A stretch of DNA of 64,000 nt from an uncultured Pelagibacteraceae bacterium (GTDB taxonomy: Bacteria > Pseudomonadota > Alphaproteobacteria > Pelagibacterales > Pelagibacteraceae). The notes below the pieces were generated by a model. It did not search any database, was not told the DNA's origin, and saw nothing but the letters and a program-made list of their open reading frames with translations. Made by a program: the position numbers and the translations under genes. The stretch lies in contig CACNFE010000001.1 in the NCBI GenBank assembly GCA_902619595.1, positions 113,280-177,279 of the forward strand, written 5' to 3'. This document shows, piece by piece, positions 1 through 10,788 of this stretch; the first letter of the stretch is position 1; each line of letters begins with the position of its first letter.

Positions 1-165
1 AAAATACTAGATAAAAATATGAAGGAACATGCTAGAGGCTTAAGTTCATTTTCATCCTCAGAAATATTAAAGATAAAGGGTAAACACTCTAATAAAATTC
101 AAAGTTTGTTAGGATATGTTACTAAATCTGAGGTTGTTCATAAAGATGATATGGTGGAAATCTGA
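1..165 (+). CDS. proB: Glutamate 5-kinase, C-terminal end (partial)
   Basis: Only the last 54 codons are in the window, in frame 1, ending at the TGA at 163-165. The peptide has the pattern of the C-terminal PUA domain of ProB: a HARGLSSFSS segment, then LLGY, then VVHKDDM just before the stop, matching my memory of the E. coli ProB tail (ILGYEYGPVAVHRDDM). ProB phosphorylates glutamate in the first step of proline synthesis. The stop shares one base with the proA start (TGATG), so the two genes are probably translationally coupled. The 5' part lies outside the window, so the kinase domain cannot be assessed. Confidence 0.85.
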   Translation, partial: KILDKNMKEHARGLSSFSSSEILKIKGKHSNKIQSLLGYVTKSEVVHKDDMVEI

Positions 166-1415
166 TGAAAAAGTATTTAGATAAAATTGGAAAAAATTCA
201 AAAAAAGCATCTATTAAATCGGTAACAACAACTAAGAAAAACAAAGTTTTAATCGATTTTGCAAATCTAATAAAAAAAAATAGAACAAAAATAATATATC
301 AAAATAAAAAAGATCAAAAGTATGCGATAAAAAAAGGTATTAAAAATAATATGATCGAAAGATTAATTTTAAACTCAACAAGATTAAAACAAATCGAAAA
401 ATCAGTTGTTAAAATTGCGAATTTAAAGGATCCTGTAGATAAAACTCTTTTGATGTGGAAAAGACCTAATGGACTTAAAATAAAAAAAGTTACAATACCT
501 ATCGGTGTTATAGGAATAATTTATGAAAGTAGGCCCAATGTCACTTCTGACGTTTCAAGTCTTTGTTTTAAATCTGGTAATCCAGTCATTCTAAAAGGTG
601 GATCAGAAGCATTTAATAGTAACAAAATATTAGTACATTTATTTAAAGAAGCTTTAAAGAGAAATAGTGTTGATCCTAATTATGTTCAACTAATTGAAAA
701 TAAAAGTAGAAAATCAGTATCTTATATGCTCACTAAAATGAGTAAGTATATTGATGTTATAATACCAAGAGGTGGGAAAAACTTAGTTAAAGAGGTTCAA
801 AAAAGATCGACGGTACCATATATAGGTCACTTAGAAGGTATATGTCATACTTATATTGATAAATTTGCAAAATTAGAGATGGCAAAAAAAATTATTTATA
901 ATGCAAAGTTAAGAAATACAGCAATTTGCGGTGCTACTGAAACTGTTTTATTTCATGAAAAAATAATTAAAACTTTTATCAATCCAATTCTGAGTTTTTT
1001 GCAAAAAAATGGATGTGAAATTTATGCTGATGATAAAATCAGAAAAATTTACAAAGGAAAATTAAAAATAGCTAGTCCATCAGACTGGTCAAGAGAATAC
1101 TTGAGTCCAAAAATATCTGTAAAAGTAGTCCAAAATACTTGGGAAGCTATAAATCATATTAACAAGTATGGTACTATGCATACAGATGCAATCGTAACCT
1201 CCAAAAAGTCAGAAGCTGTACTTTTTGTTAAAAACGTAAAAAGTTCTATTGCAATTCACAATTCTTCGACACAATTTGCAGATGGAGAGGAGTTCGGTTT
1301 TGGTGGTGAGGTTGGTATTTCAACAAATAAAATACCTCCACGTGGACCAGTTGGTTTAAATGAACTTGTTACCTACAAATATGAAGTTTATGGTTCAGGA
1401 CAAATAAGAAAATAA
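165..1415 (+). CDS. proA: Gamma-glutamyl phosphate reductase (glutamate-5-semialdehyde dehydrogenase)
   Basis: 416 residues, the usual length for ProA. It reduces gamma-glutamyl phosphate to glutamate-5-semialdehyde with NADPH in cytosolic proline synthesis. Family marks are the ESRPNVTSD segment (about 121-129), KGGSEA (about 144-149), PRGGKNL (about 201-207) and the active-site cysteine, C255, in NTAICGATE. The C-terminal part carries the EFGFGGEVGIST region typical of the family. It directly follows proB with a one-base overlap and is followed after one base by nadD, so proB-proA-nadD look like one transcript. Nothing unusual apart from the high lysine and isoleucine content that goes with the AT-rich genome. 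Confidence 0.97.
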   Translation: MKKYLDKIGKNSKKASIKSVTTTKKNKVLIDFANLIKKNRTKIIYQNKKDQKYAIKKGIKNNMIERLILNSTRLKQIEKSVVKIANLKDPVDKTLLMWKRPNGLKIKKVTIPIGVIGIIYESRPNVTSDVSSLCFKSGNPVILKGGSEAFNSNKILVHLFKEALKRNSVDPNYVQLIENKSRKSVSYMLTKMSKYIDVIIPRGGKNLVKEVQKRSTVPYIGHLEGICHTYIDKFAKLEMAKKIIYNAKLRNTAICGATETVLFHEKIIKTFINPILSFLQKNGCEIYADDKIRKIYKGKLKIASPSDWSREYLSPKISVKVVQNTWEAINHINKYGTMHTDAIVTSKKSEAVLFVKNVKSSIAIHNSSTQFADGEEFGFGGEVGISTNKIPPRGPVGLNELVTYKYEVYGSGQIRK

Positions 1416-1416
1416 A

Positions 1417-1941
1417 TTGAATAGTATAATAAAAAAAATTGGAATATTGGGTGGAACGTTTGATCCTGCGCACTTAGGGCATATAAAAATATCTAAAGAA
1501 GCAAAAAAAAAGTTTAAATTAGAAAAAGTTTATTGGGCAGTTACCAATAAAAATCCATTTAAAAGCAAAAGCAAAAAAAGTTTAAATGATAGGATAAATT
1601 ATGCAAAAAAAATTAATAAAAAAAATAAATTTATATCTATTAAATGTTACGAAAATAAAATTAACTCTAATAGAACAATTGATCTTGTTAAATATTTTAA
1701 AAAGAAAAATAATAAAAAAAAAATCTATTTTATAATGGGGGCCGATAATTTAATAAATCTTCATAAGTGGGAAAAATGGAGTCAACTCACAAAATTATGC
1801 GAAATCCTAGTTTTTGACAGAACAAAATATAAATCTAAATCTTTAAAATCAAAATCATACAAAAAATTAGCTAATAAGGGGCTTAGGTTTATTAACTTTA
1901 AAAAGGTAAATATTTCATCTTCTAAATTAAGAAAAATTTGA
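1417..1941 (+). CDS. nadD: Nicotinate-nucleotide adenylyltransferase, short C-terminus
   Basis: NadD adenylates nicotinate mononucleotide in NAD synthesis. The nucleotidyltransferase signature GGTFDPAHLGH is at residues 12-22, and the second family motif ISSSKLR is at 166-172. The start is a TTG one base after the proA stop; no ATG lies between it and the first motif, so TTG is the best choice, although no clear ribosome-binding site is seen. At 174 residues it is shorter than the roughly 190-215 usual for the family. It stops two residues after the ISSxxLR motif, so the final helix found in most homologues is missing. The catalytic motifs are intact, so I expect an active enzyme. Confidence 0.92.
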   Translation: MNSIIKKIGILGGTFDPAHLGHIKISKEAKKKFKLEKVYWAVTNKNPFKSKSKKSLNDRINYAKKINKKNKFISIKCYENKINSNRTIDLVKYFKKKNNKKKIYFIMGADNLINLHKWEKWSQLTKLCEILVFDRTKYKSKSLKSKSYKKLANKGLRFINFKKVNISSSKLRKI

Positions 1942-1958
1942 TAGTCTTAATTTAATTA

Positions 1959-2309
1959 ATGGATAAAATTTCAGATTTAAAAACAATAATCTTAAAAACA
2001 TTAGATAATAACAAGGCTTTAGATATAGTTAGTATTGATTTGACTGATAAAAGCTCAATTGCAGATCATATGATTATTGCTAGCGGTACATCATCTCGAC
2101 ACATACAAGCTCTTTCAGAACAGGTTTTACAAAAGCTTAAGTTAAATGGTTTAAAGCATTGTAAAATTGAGGGGAGTGAAAGTAACGACTGGAAATTAAT
2201 TGATGGCATAGATGTAATAATTCATATTTTTAACCCTGAAAAAAGAAAGTTTTATGAACTTGAAAAAATGTGGTCAGAGTTAATACCTAAAGAGAAAGTC
2301 TTAATATGA
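1959..2309 (+). CDS. rsfS: Ribosomal silencing factor RsfS
   Basis: 116 residues, normal for the RsfS/Iojap family, which binds ribosomal protein uL14 and blocks subunit joining when nutrients are scarce. Family features are the DIVSIDLTDKSSIADHMIIA segment (about 22-41), SGTSSRHIQALSE (about 42-54), EGSESNDWKLIDG (about 71-83) and VIIHIFNPEKRKFYELEKMW (about 85-104). It follows nadD by 17 bases, the order usual in many bacteria. The ATGA overlap (2306-2309) couples it to ctpA. The methyltransferase gene rlmH, which often follows rsfS in alphaproteobacteria, is not here. Confidence 0.95.
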   Translation: MDKISDLKTIILKTLDNNKALDIVSIDLTDKSSIADHMIIASGTSSRHIQALSEQVLQKLKLNGLKHCKIEGSESNDWKLIDGIDVIIHIFNPEKRKFYELEKMWSELIPKEKVLI

Positions 2310-3448
2310 TAAGAGTTAAAATCATAATATTCTTTATCTTATTGAATTTATTTTTAGTTAAAAATTTTTTATCCGCGTCTGAAGAAAATATTTACGACAA
2401 GATTGATTTATTTGGAGAAGTTTTAAATAAGATAAATAAAGAATATGTTGAGGAGATTGATCAATCTGAGGCAATGGATGCAGCAATAAACGGAGTTTTG
2501 CAATCCTTAGATCCATATTCTGCATATATGTCACCTGAGTCTTTTGAAAATATGCAAACTGAAACCAGCGGAGAATTTGGTGGTTTAGGTATTGAGGTGA
2601 GCATGGAGGCAGGGGTTGTTAAAGTTATATCTCCATTAGACGACTCTCCTGCTTACGAGGCTGGTGTTAAAGCTGGAGATTATATTGTAAAAATAAATAA
2701 TATTCAGGTTCAAGGAAAAACTCTTAATGAAGCTGTTGAAATAATGAGAGGACCAGTTGGATCAGATATTGAAATCACAGTGAGGCGCAAAGGAGTTAAA
2801 AAGGCTCTAGTTTTTAATATAACTAGAAAAATTATAAAAGTAAGATCAGTCAAATCAAAAATAATTGACAACAATATAGGTTACATAAGGCTAACAGCAT
2901 TTAACGAAAATAGTAGTAATCAAATTAAAAAAAAAATTAACGAATTTAATAAAAATGAAAATATTGAAAAATTTATTTTAGATCTAAGGAATAATCCAGG
3001 TGGACTGCTTTCTCAAGCAATCAAAATAACTGATTTTTTTCTTTCAAGTGGTGAAATAGTTTCGACTAAATCTCGACAAGAAAATGAAAATAGAAAATGG
3101 TTTGCACAAGCTGGTGACATATTAAATGGAGAAACTTTGGTAGTTTTAATCAATAACGGATCTGCCTCTGCATCAGAAATAGTTGCTGGAGCTTTAAAAG
3201 ACCATAAAAGAGCAATTTTAGTTGGTGAAAATAGTTACGGAAAAGGATCTGTGCAATCAATAATACCTTTAAGAAATAAAGGAGCGATCAGATTGACAAT
3301 TTCCAAGTATTATTTGCCTTCGGGTGAATCTATTTCTGAAGTTGGTGTTTCGCCTGATATAGTTGTAGCAGAGGATAATGATAATTTTAGAATAGATACT
3401 GATAGTGATAATCAATTAACTTACGCAATAAAATTATTAAATGGATAA
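2306..3448 (+). CDS. ctpA: Carboxy-terminal processing protease (S41 family)
   Basis: A 380-residue periplasmic serine protease that trims or degrades proteins from the C-terminus. An N-terminal hydrophobic signal (about 5-24) is followed by an N-terminal helical part, a PDZ domain (about 85-165, with GGLGIEVSM and GVKAGDYIVKINN) and the S41 catalytic domain. The catalytic serine lies in the GSASASE segment (about 285-291) and the catalytic lysine is K313 in YGKGSVQ. The gene overlaps rsfS by four bases and rppH by eight, so the three are one operon. In many alphaproteobacteria a murein hydrolase sits just upstream of ctpA; none is present here. Confidence 0.95.
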   Translation: MIRVKIIIFFILLNLFLVKNFLSASEENIYDKIDLFGEVLNKINKEYVEEIDQSEAMDAAINGVLQSLDPYSAYMSPESFENMQTETSGEFGGLGIEVSMEAGVVKVISPLDDSPAYEAGVKAGDYIVKINNIQVQGKTLNEAVEIMRGPVGSDIEITVRRKGVKKALVFNITRKIIKVRSVKSKIIDNNIGYIRLTAFNENSSNQIKKKINEFNKNENIEKFILDLRNNPGGLLSQAIKITDFFLSSGEIVSTKSRQENENRKWFAQAGDILNGETLVVLINNGSASASEIVAGALKDHKRAILVGENSYGKGSVQSIIPLRNKGAIRLTISKYYLPSGESISEVGVSPDIVVAEDNDNFRIDTDSDNQLTYAIKLLNG

Positions 3449-3929
3449 GGCAGTAAAAGATTTTAAAAATCTTCCATTGCGTGAAGGCGTAGGTATCGTA
3501 TTACTCAATAAAGATAACAAAGTTTTTGTTGCAAAAAGAATTGATAATCCGAATAACTATTGGCAAATGCCACAAGGTGGAATGGATCCAGGAGAAACTC
3601 ATCATGAGGCTGCTATAAGAGAATTATATGAGGAGACAAGTATAAAAAGTGTTAAACTAATTAAAGAGATAGATGATTACACCGTATATAACTTACCTAA
3701 ACGTTTATTAGGAATTATCTGGAAAGGAAAATATAAAGGTCAGAAACAAAAATGGTTTATCATGAAATTCTTAGGACATGATTCGGAAATTAATATTAAA
3801 ACAAAAAAGCCAGAGTTTTTAGAGTGGCGGTGGATTGAATCTAATTCTATCACAAAAAATGTAGTAGATTTTAAAATAGAAGTTTATAAAAAAGTTCAGG
3901 TTGAATTAAACAAGGTTTTGTCTAATTAG
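3441..3929 (+). CDS. rppH: RNA pyrophosphohydrolase (Nudix)
   Basis: 162 residues. RppH removes pyrophosphate from the 5' end of mRNA and starts 5'-end-dependent decay; the family also includes dinucleoside polyphosphate hydrolases. The Nudix box runs from about residue 46 to 68 (GGMDPGETHHEAAIRELYEE), with a serine in place of the usual glycine after the EE pair. The preceding YWQMPQGG is typical of RppH/NudH. The ATG lies inside the ctpA end (8-base overlap). Its 3' end overlaps the 3' end of the oppositely oriented atpC by eight bases (3922-3929), leaving no room for a separate terminator. Confidence 0.93.
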   Translation: MDKAVKDFKNLPLREGVGIVLLNKDNKVFVAKRIDNPNNYWQMPQGGMDPGETHHEAAIRELYEETSIKSVKLIKEIDDYTVYNLPKRLLGIIWKGKYKGQKQKWFIMKFLGHDSEINIKTKKPEFLEWRWIESNSITKNVVDFKIEVYKKVQVELNKVLSN

Positions 3930-4319
3930 CAACAATAGACTTTAAACTATCAATTTTTTGTGAAATCAAAAATCTCTGTTGATCGGTTATTCCCTCTTTT
4001 AAAAGACTTTTTTCGGCCTCTTGGATAGAATTGTCAATAAAGCTCTTATCTAATTTATCAAGCTTTATAACTTTGCTTGTTAATATAGATAGAGTATCAT
4101 CTTTGAATTCTAAAATACCATCTTCAATATAAAATTTTTCTTCGGCATTATTACGATAGATTTTCATAATACCAGGTTTTAAAAAAGAAATTATTGAAAT
4201 ATGATTTTTCAAAATACCCATTTCTCCCTCGTAAGCAGGAACAACAACCTCATTAACATCATCTGCTGATAAAAAAGATTTTTCAGGATTTACAATTTCT
4301 AAATTAAACAATTCACTCA

Positions 4320-4320
<1 letters not shown>
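3922..4320 (-). CDS. atpC: ATP synthase F1 epsilon subunit
   Basis: 132 residues. Epsilon is the rotor subunit that couples gamma to the c-ring and can inhibit ATP hydrolysis. The N-terminal beta-sandwich is recognisable from LEIVNPEKSFLSADDVNEVV and the PAYEGEMGILKNHISIIS segment (about 28-45). The C-terminal helical part (about 88-132) is short and lysine-rich. It is the last gene of atpHAGDC and its start overlaps the atpD stop by one base. The 3' end collides with rppH. Confidence 0.95.
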
Positions 4321-6610
<2,290 letters not shown>

Positions 6611-6612
6611 AA

Positions 6613-8145
6613 TTATTTTAAACTGTTTTTTAAATCTTTGATTAAATCTACAAGTAATTTTTCTGTATTCTCCTCTAATTTACCATCGCTTGAAATATTA
6701 TCTAATATCTCAGGCTTATCAGATTTACATTTTTCTATTATTTTTTTTTCAAAATCTGAAATATCTTTAAGTTCAACATCATCTAAATAGCCTCTCACAC
6801 CACAAAAAACAGATATAACTTGTTCTGCAACAGTCATTGGAGAATATTGCTTTTGCTTTAATAATTCCGTAAGTTTGGAACCTCTATTTAGTAACTTCTG
6901 TGTTGATGCATCCAAATCAGAACCAAACTGTGCAAAAGCTGCCATCTCTCTATATTGAGCTAATTCTAGTTTCATCGAACCGGAAACTTTTTTCATTGCT
7001 TTTGTTTGTGCTGCAGATCCAACTCTTGATACAGATAGTCCAACATTAATCGCCGGTCTTATACCTTGATTGAATAAATTAGTTTCTAAAAAAATTTGAC
7101 CGTCGGTAATTGAAATTACATTAGTAGGTATATAAGCTGAAACGTCTCCAGCCTGTGTTTCAATTATTGGAAGTGCAGTTAACGATCCACCTCCATGTTC
7201 GTTGCTTAGTTTTGCTGCTCTTTCTAAAAGTCTGCTGTGTAAATAAAAAACATCACCAGGATAAGCTTCTCTTCCTGGAGGTCTTCTTAATAATAATGAC
7301 ATTTGCCTATAAGCTACAGCTTGTTTGGATAAATCATCATAAATAATTAAAGCATGCATGCCATTATCTCTAAAGAATTCACCCATTGCACAACCTGTAT
7401 AAGGAGCAAGGAACTGTAATGGTGCTGCATCAGACGCTGTAGCTGCAACAATAGTTGTATAATCCATTGCTCCAGCTTCTTCTAAAGTTTTTTGTATTTG
7501 TCTAACAGTTGATCGCTTTTGACCTATTGCAACATAAATGCAATAAAGTTTTTGTTTTTCATCACCGCTTTCATTAATTTTTTTTTGGTTAATAATAGTA
7601 TCAACTGCAACTGCAGTTTTACCTGTTTGTCTGTCTCCAATAATCAATTCCCTTTGACCCCTTCCAATAGGAACTAAACTATCTATTGCTTTTAAACCAG
7701 ATTGCATTGGTTCGTTAACTGATTGACGTGGTATAATTCCTGGAGCTTTTATCTCTACTCTACTTTTTTTGATTGATTTATCTAATGCACCTTTGCCATC
7801 AATTGGATTTCCTAATCCATCAACAACTCTTCCCAATAGTTCTTTACCAACAGGTGTGTCAACAATTGCTCCTGTTCTCTTAACTGTATCTCCCTCTTTA
7901 ATAGCTTTATCATCGCCAAAAATTACAACTCCTACATTCTCGCTCTCTAAGTTTAAAGCCATACCTCTAGAACCATCTGAAAATTCAACCATCTCACCTG
8001 CCTGAACATTATCTAAACCATATACACGAGCAATACCGTCTCCAACCGATAGAACTTGCCCTACTTCACTTATTTCAGCTTTATCTCCAAATTTTTTTAT
8101 CTGCTCTTTTAATATTTTTGTTACTTCTGAAGGGTTTATATCCAT
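6613..8145 (-). CDS. atpA: ATP synthase F1 alpha subunit
   Basis: 510 residues, full length. It is the non-catalytic nucleotide-binding subunit of F1. The P-loop GDRQTGKT is at 170-177, and the alpha-subunit signature [14 protein letters not shown] is present. The C-terminal domain is complete. It abuts atpH with no gap and atpG with a two-base gap. As is usual in alphaproteobacteria, the F0 genes (a, b, c) are not in this operon and must lie elsewhere. Confidence 0.98.
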   Translation of the reverse strand: MDINPSEVTKILKEQIKKFGDKAEISEVGQVLSVGDGIARVYGLDNVQAGEMVEFSDGSRGMALNLESENVGVVIFGDDKAIKEGDTVKRTGAIVDTPVGKELLGRVVDGLGNPIDGKGALDKSIKKSRVEIKAPGIIPRQSVNEPMQSGLKAIDSLVPIGRGQRELIIGDRQTGKTAVAVDTIINQKKINESGDEKQKLYCIYVAIGQKRSTVRQIQKTLEEAGAMDYTTIVAATASDAAPLQFLAPYTGCAMGEFFRDNGMHALIIYDDLSKQAVAYRQMSLLLRRPPGREAYPGDVFYLHSRLLERAAKLSNEHGGGSLTALPIIETQAGDVSAYIPTNVISITDGQIFLETNLFNQGIRPAINVGLSVSRVGSAAQTKAMKKVSGSMKLELAQYREMAAFAQFGSDLDASTQKLLNRGSKLTELLKQKQYSPMTVAEQVISVFCGVRGYLDDVELKDISDFEKKIIEKCKSDKPEILDNISSDGKLEENTEKLLVDLIKDLKNSLK

Positions 8146-8703
8146 TTATGCCTCTAACATTTTATTTTCTATTTTTTGTAATTTGCTTCTTATTGAAGTA
8201 TCAATCATTGTACTATTTACTTGAATTATTAGACCTCCAATTAAACTCGGATCTTTTTTAAAATTTAATTTTATTTTAGCATCAAAAGTACTTAACAAAT
8301 TACCTTCAATTTTTTTAATCTCATCTTTGCTCAAATCTTTTGCTGCAATTAGTTCTGCTTTTATTTCTCCTCTTTTTTTGGAGCATGTTTCAATAAAATC
8401 ACTTAATATTTTCTCTACATAAAAAAATCTTCTTTTATGAATGAGGTAGCATAAAAATTTTGAGAGGAGTTCATTCAAATTAAATTTATTTGAAATTTGT
8501 TTTATAATATTTTCTTGGTCCTCTTTTTTGGTAGTTGGATTTTTAATGAAAAAATCTAGATCTGGGCTTTTTATTATAGTAGATAGCAAAGCCTCAACCT
8601 GTTTCTCAATTTCGCTAACTATATTTGTTTCGTCCGCTAGCTCATACAGTGCGAGAGAATATCTTCCAACTGAAGTTTCAGAAAAGTTTTTGTTTTTTGT
8701 CAA
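8146..8703 (-). CDS. atpH: ATP synthase F1 delta subunit
   Basis: 185 residues. Delta (OSCP) joins the F1 head to the peripheral stalk. Family traits are the N-terminal SVGRYSLALYELADE helix and the C-terminal KLNFKKDPSLIGGLIIQVNSTMIDTSIRSKL region. The start is a TTG at 8703. An AAAGG Shine-Dalgarno-like sequence seven bases upstream supports it, and no ATG lies in front of the conserved helix. It is the first gene of the F1 operon. The 107-base gap to priA is one of the larger gaps in the codirectional run and is the likely promoter site. Confidence 0.93.
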   Translation of the reverse strand: MTKNKNFSETSVGRYSLALYELADETNIVSEIEKQVEALLSTIIKSPDLDFFIKNPTTKKEDQENIIKQISNKFNLNELLSKFLCYLIHKRRFFYVEKILSDFIETCSKKRGEIKAELIAAKDLSKDEIKKIEGNLLSTFDAKIKLNFKKDPSLIGGLIIQVNSTMIDTSIRSKLQKIENKMLEA

Positions 8704-8810
8704 TTTTAAACCTTTGTATATGAAGAATTATTTAAAAAGTTGAGATTAATTAACATATGATAAAAATCTGTTCAAGTAACTGATTGTCAAAATGGTTCTT
8801 ATTTTACTGA
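8704..8810 (-). promoter_or_regulatory. Probable promoter region of atpHAGDC
   Basis: A 107-base AT-rich gap between the priA stop and the atpH TTG. On the minus strand it contains a perfect TTGACA (complement of 8785-8790), but no good -10 hexamer lies at the standard 16-18 base spacing, so the exact promoter is uncertain. A TTGAAC nearby (complement of 8771-8776) has AT-rich hexamers about 16-17 bases downstream. The leader ends with AAAGG before the TTG start. The strong need for ATP synthase expression, and the size of this gap in a genome with almost no gaps, are the main arguments. Confidence 0.4.
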
Positions 8811-10766
8811 TTAATTGAAGTTTATTGGGTCAACATCAACTGTCAGTTTTATTCCGTATGGAAACTTATATTTTGATATTACTTCAGATAAGGAATTTTG
8901 AAGTTTCATTGATTTTCTCCCTCGAATTAATAATCTTACCCTATATTTTCTTTTTAACCGGAAAATTGGAGCGTTTACCGGACCTAGAATTTTATCTTTA
9001 ATATGAGTTTGTGCAAAACTTTTAAATTTATTAGATTCTTGCTCAATTATTTTTTCATTTTTACCAGTTATTATAATTGAAATAAATCTTTGAAATGGAG
9101 GAAGATTATTTAACTTCCTAAGTTGAAGTTCTTTTGATAAAAAGATATCTGGATCACTATCCGTCAAAGTCTTGATTGAATTTGTATCATTGCTATAAGT
9201 TTGAAAATAAACTGTTGCAGGTTTTCCTGCTCTTCCTGCTCTTCCTGATAATTGATGATACAATTGTAAGTTTTTTTCGGTGCCCCTTAAATCGTGTCCT
9301 TTTGTAGTAAGGTCTATATCAACCACTATTATACAATTGAGATGAGGGAAGTGAAAACCTTTTGATATTAATTGAGTTCCAACAAGTATTTGAATTTCAT
9401 TATTAATAATTTTTTTTAAAATTTCAGATGAATTTTTTTTATTCATTGTATCACTTGAGAAAATTGTAATATTTTTATCAGGAAATTTTTTTTTAACTTC
9501 TTCAGTAATTCTCTCTACGCCTGGACCATAAAAAATAGGTTCACAAAAACTTATTTTATTACATTTTCTGTCAAGCTGATCTTTAAAACCACAGTAATGA
9601 CATAATAAAAAATTTTTATTTTTGTGGAACACAAGATTAATTGAACAATTTGGACAAGAGTAACTATATAAACATTTTTTACAAAATACGTGGGGAGAAA
9701 AACCCCTTCTATTTAAAAAAAATAAAACTTGGTCTTTTTTATTTAAATGATCATTCACTTTTTGAATAACTGCGTTTGATAACCAAGAATTTTTATCGAG
9801 TTTTACTTTATTTAAATTAATAATTTCATGATTTGGTAATGATGCTTTTTTAAACCTTTCTGATAACTTTGATATTGAGTATTTCCCTTTTCTTATATTC
9901 TCATAGGTTTCAATTGAAGGTACGGCAGTTACTAGGTTAATTGGAATATTTTCAAAGTTTGCTCTTGCAATTGCCATATCACGAGCATTATAAATTACTC
10001 CTTCGTCTTGTTTGTACGATTGGTCATGTTCCTCATCAACGATAATGAGTCCTAAATTTTTAAAAGGTAAAAAAAGCGATGATCTAGCTCCAATAGCTAC
10101 TTTTATCTTATTATTAATAATACCACTCCATATTTTTTTTTTATTCTTTTTTGATATGCCTGAATGCCATATTGCTGGTTGAAAACCAAAAAATTCAATG
10201 AATTTTTTTTCAAACTGGTTTGTTAATCCAATCTCGGGAAGAAGAATTAGTGCTTGTTTTTTTTTTTCTATAACTTTTCTTATTGTCTCAAAATAAACTA
10301 ATGTTTTACCTGACCCAGTAACACCTTGTAAAACATGTACTCTAAACTTATTAATATTTTTATTTATTTCCTTTAAATTTTTTTCTTGCTCATTTGTAAG
10401 TTTAAAGTCTAATTTGTTTTCGAAACTATTAAAATTTTCATATTCTTTTTCTGGCAATTTTTCAATAGCCTGTCCACTCATTAAAACTAATTTTAAAGCC
10501 ATGCCTTTAGGGATTAAGTTATATTGAGAAAACCAATCTAAAAACTTGATTGTCTCTATTTTAAGACTTGGTATATTTAATTTTCTTATAACGCTTTTAA
10601 TTTTAAATGTTTTTTGACTTTTTTTTTCAAACTCATCCCAAACAACTCCAATAATATTTTTTTTACCAAAAGGAACCTCAACAAAATCTCCTATTTTTAA
10701 TTTAATATTTGTTTTGTATGTAAAAGGATGATTAAAAATATTTGGTAATAGAATCGGAATTTCCAT
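8811..10766 (-). CDS. priA: Primosomal replication restart helicase
   Basis: 651 residues. PriA recognises stalled forks and reloads the replisome. It has the N-terminal DNA-binding domain (about 1-105), a helicase core with Walker A GVTGSGKT at 148-155, the DEEH box in IIVDEEHDQSYKQ, and the motif QLSGRAGRAGKP near the C-terminus. The zinc-binding insert has CKKC, CPNC and CHYC pairs. The fourth pair is altered: where many PriA proteins have CPxC, this one has C-x5-C (CNKISFC). It sits between lpdA and the atp operon, which is an odd place for a replication gene but fits the gene-packed run. The start ATG is 22 bases from lpdA. Confidence 0.95.
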   Translation of the reverse strand: MEIPILLPNIFNHPFTYKTNIKLKIGDFVEVPFGKKNIIGVVWDEFEKKSQKTFKIKSVIRKLNIPSLKIETIKFLDWFSQYNLIPKGMALKLVLMSGQAIEKLPEKEYENFNSFENKLDFKLTNEQEKNLKEINKNINKFRVHVLQGVTGSGKTLVYFETIRKVIEKKKQALILLPEIGLTNQFEKKFIEFFGFQPAIWHSGISKKNKKKIWSGIINNKIKVAIGARSSLFLPFKNLGLIIVDEEHDQSYKQDEGVIYNARDMAIARANFENIPINLVTAVPSIETYENIRKGKYSISKLSERFKKASLPNHEIINLNKVKLDKNSWLSNAVIQKVNDHLNKKDQVLFFLNRRGFSPHVFCKKCLYSYSCPNCSINLVFHKNKNFLLCHYCGFKDQLDRKCNKISFCEPIFYGPGVERITEEVKKKFPDKNITIFSSDTMNKKNSSEILKKIINNEIQILVGTQLISKGFHFPHLNCIIVVDIDLTTKGHDLRGTEKNLQLYHQLSGRAGRAGKPATVYFQTYSNDTNSIKTLTDSDPDIFLSKELQLRKLNNLPPFQRFISIIITGKNEKIIEQESNKFKSFAQTHIKDKILGPVNAPIFRLKRKYRVRLLIRGRKSMKLQNSLSEVISKYKFPYGIKLTVDVDPINFN

Positions 10767-10788
10767 AAAGATATAATATGAAAATTTT

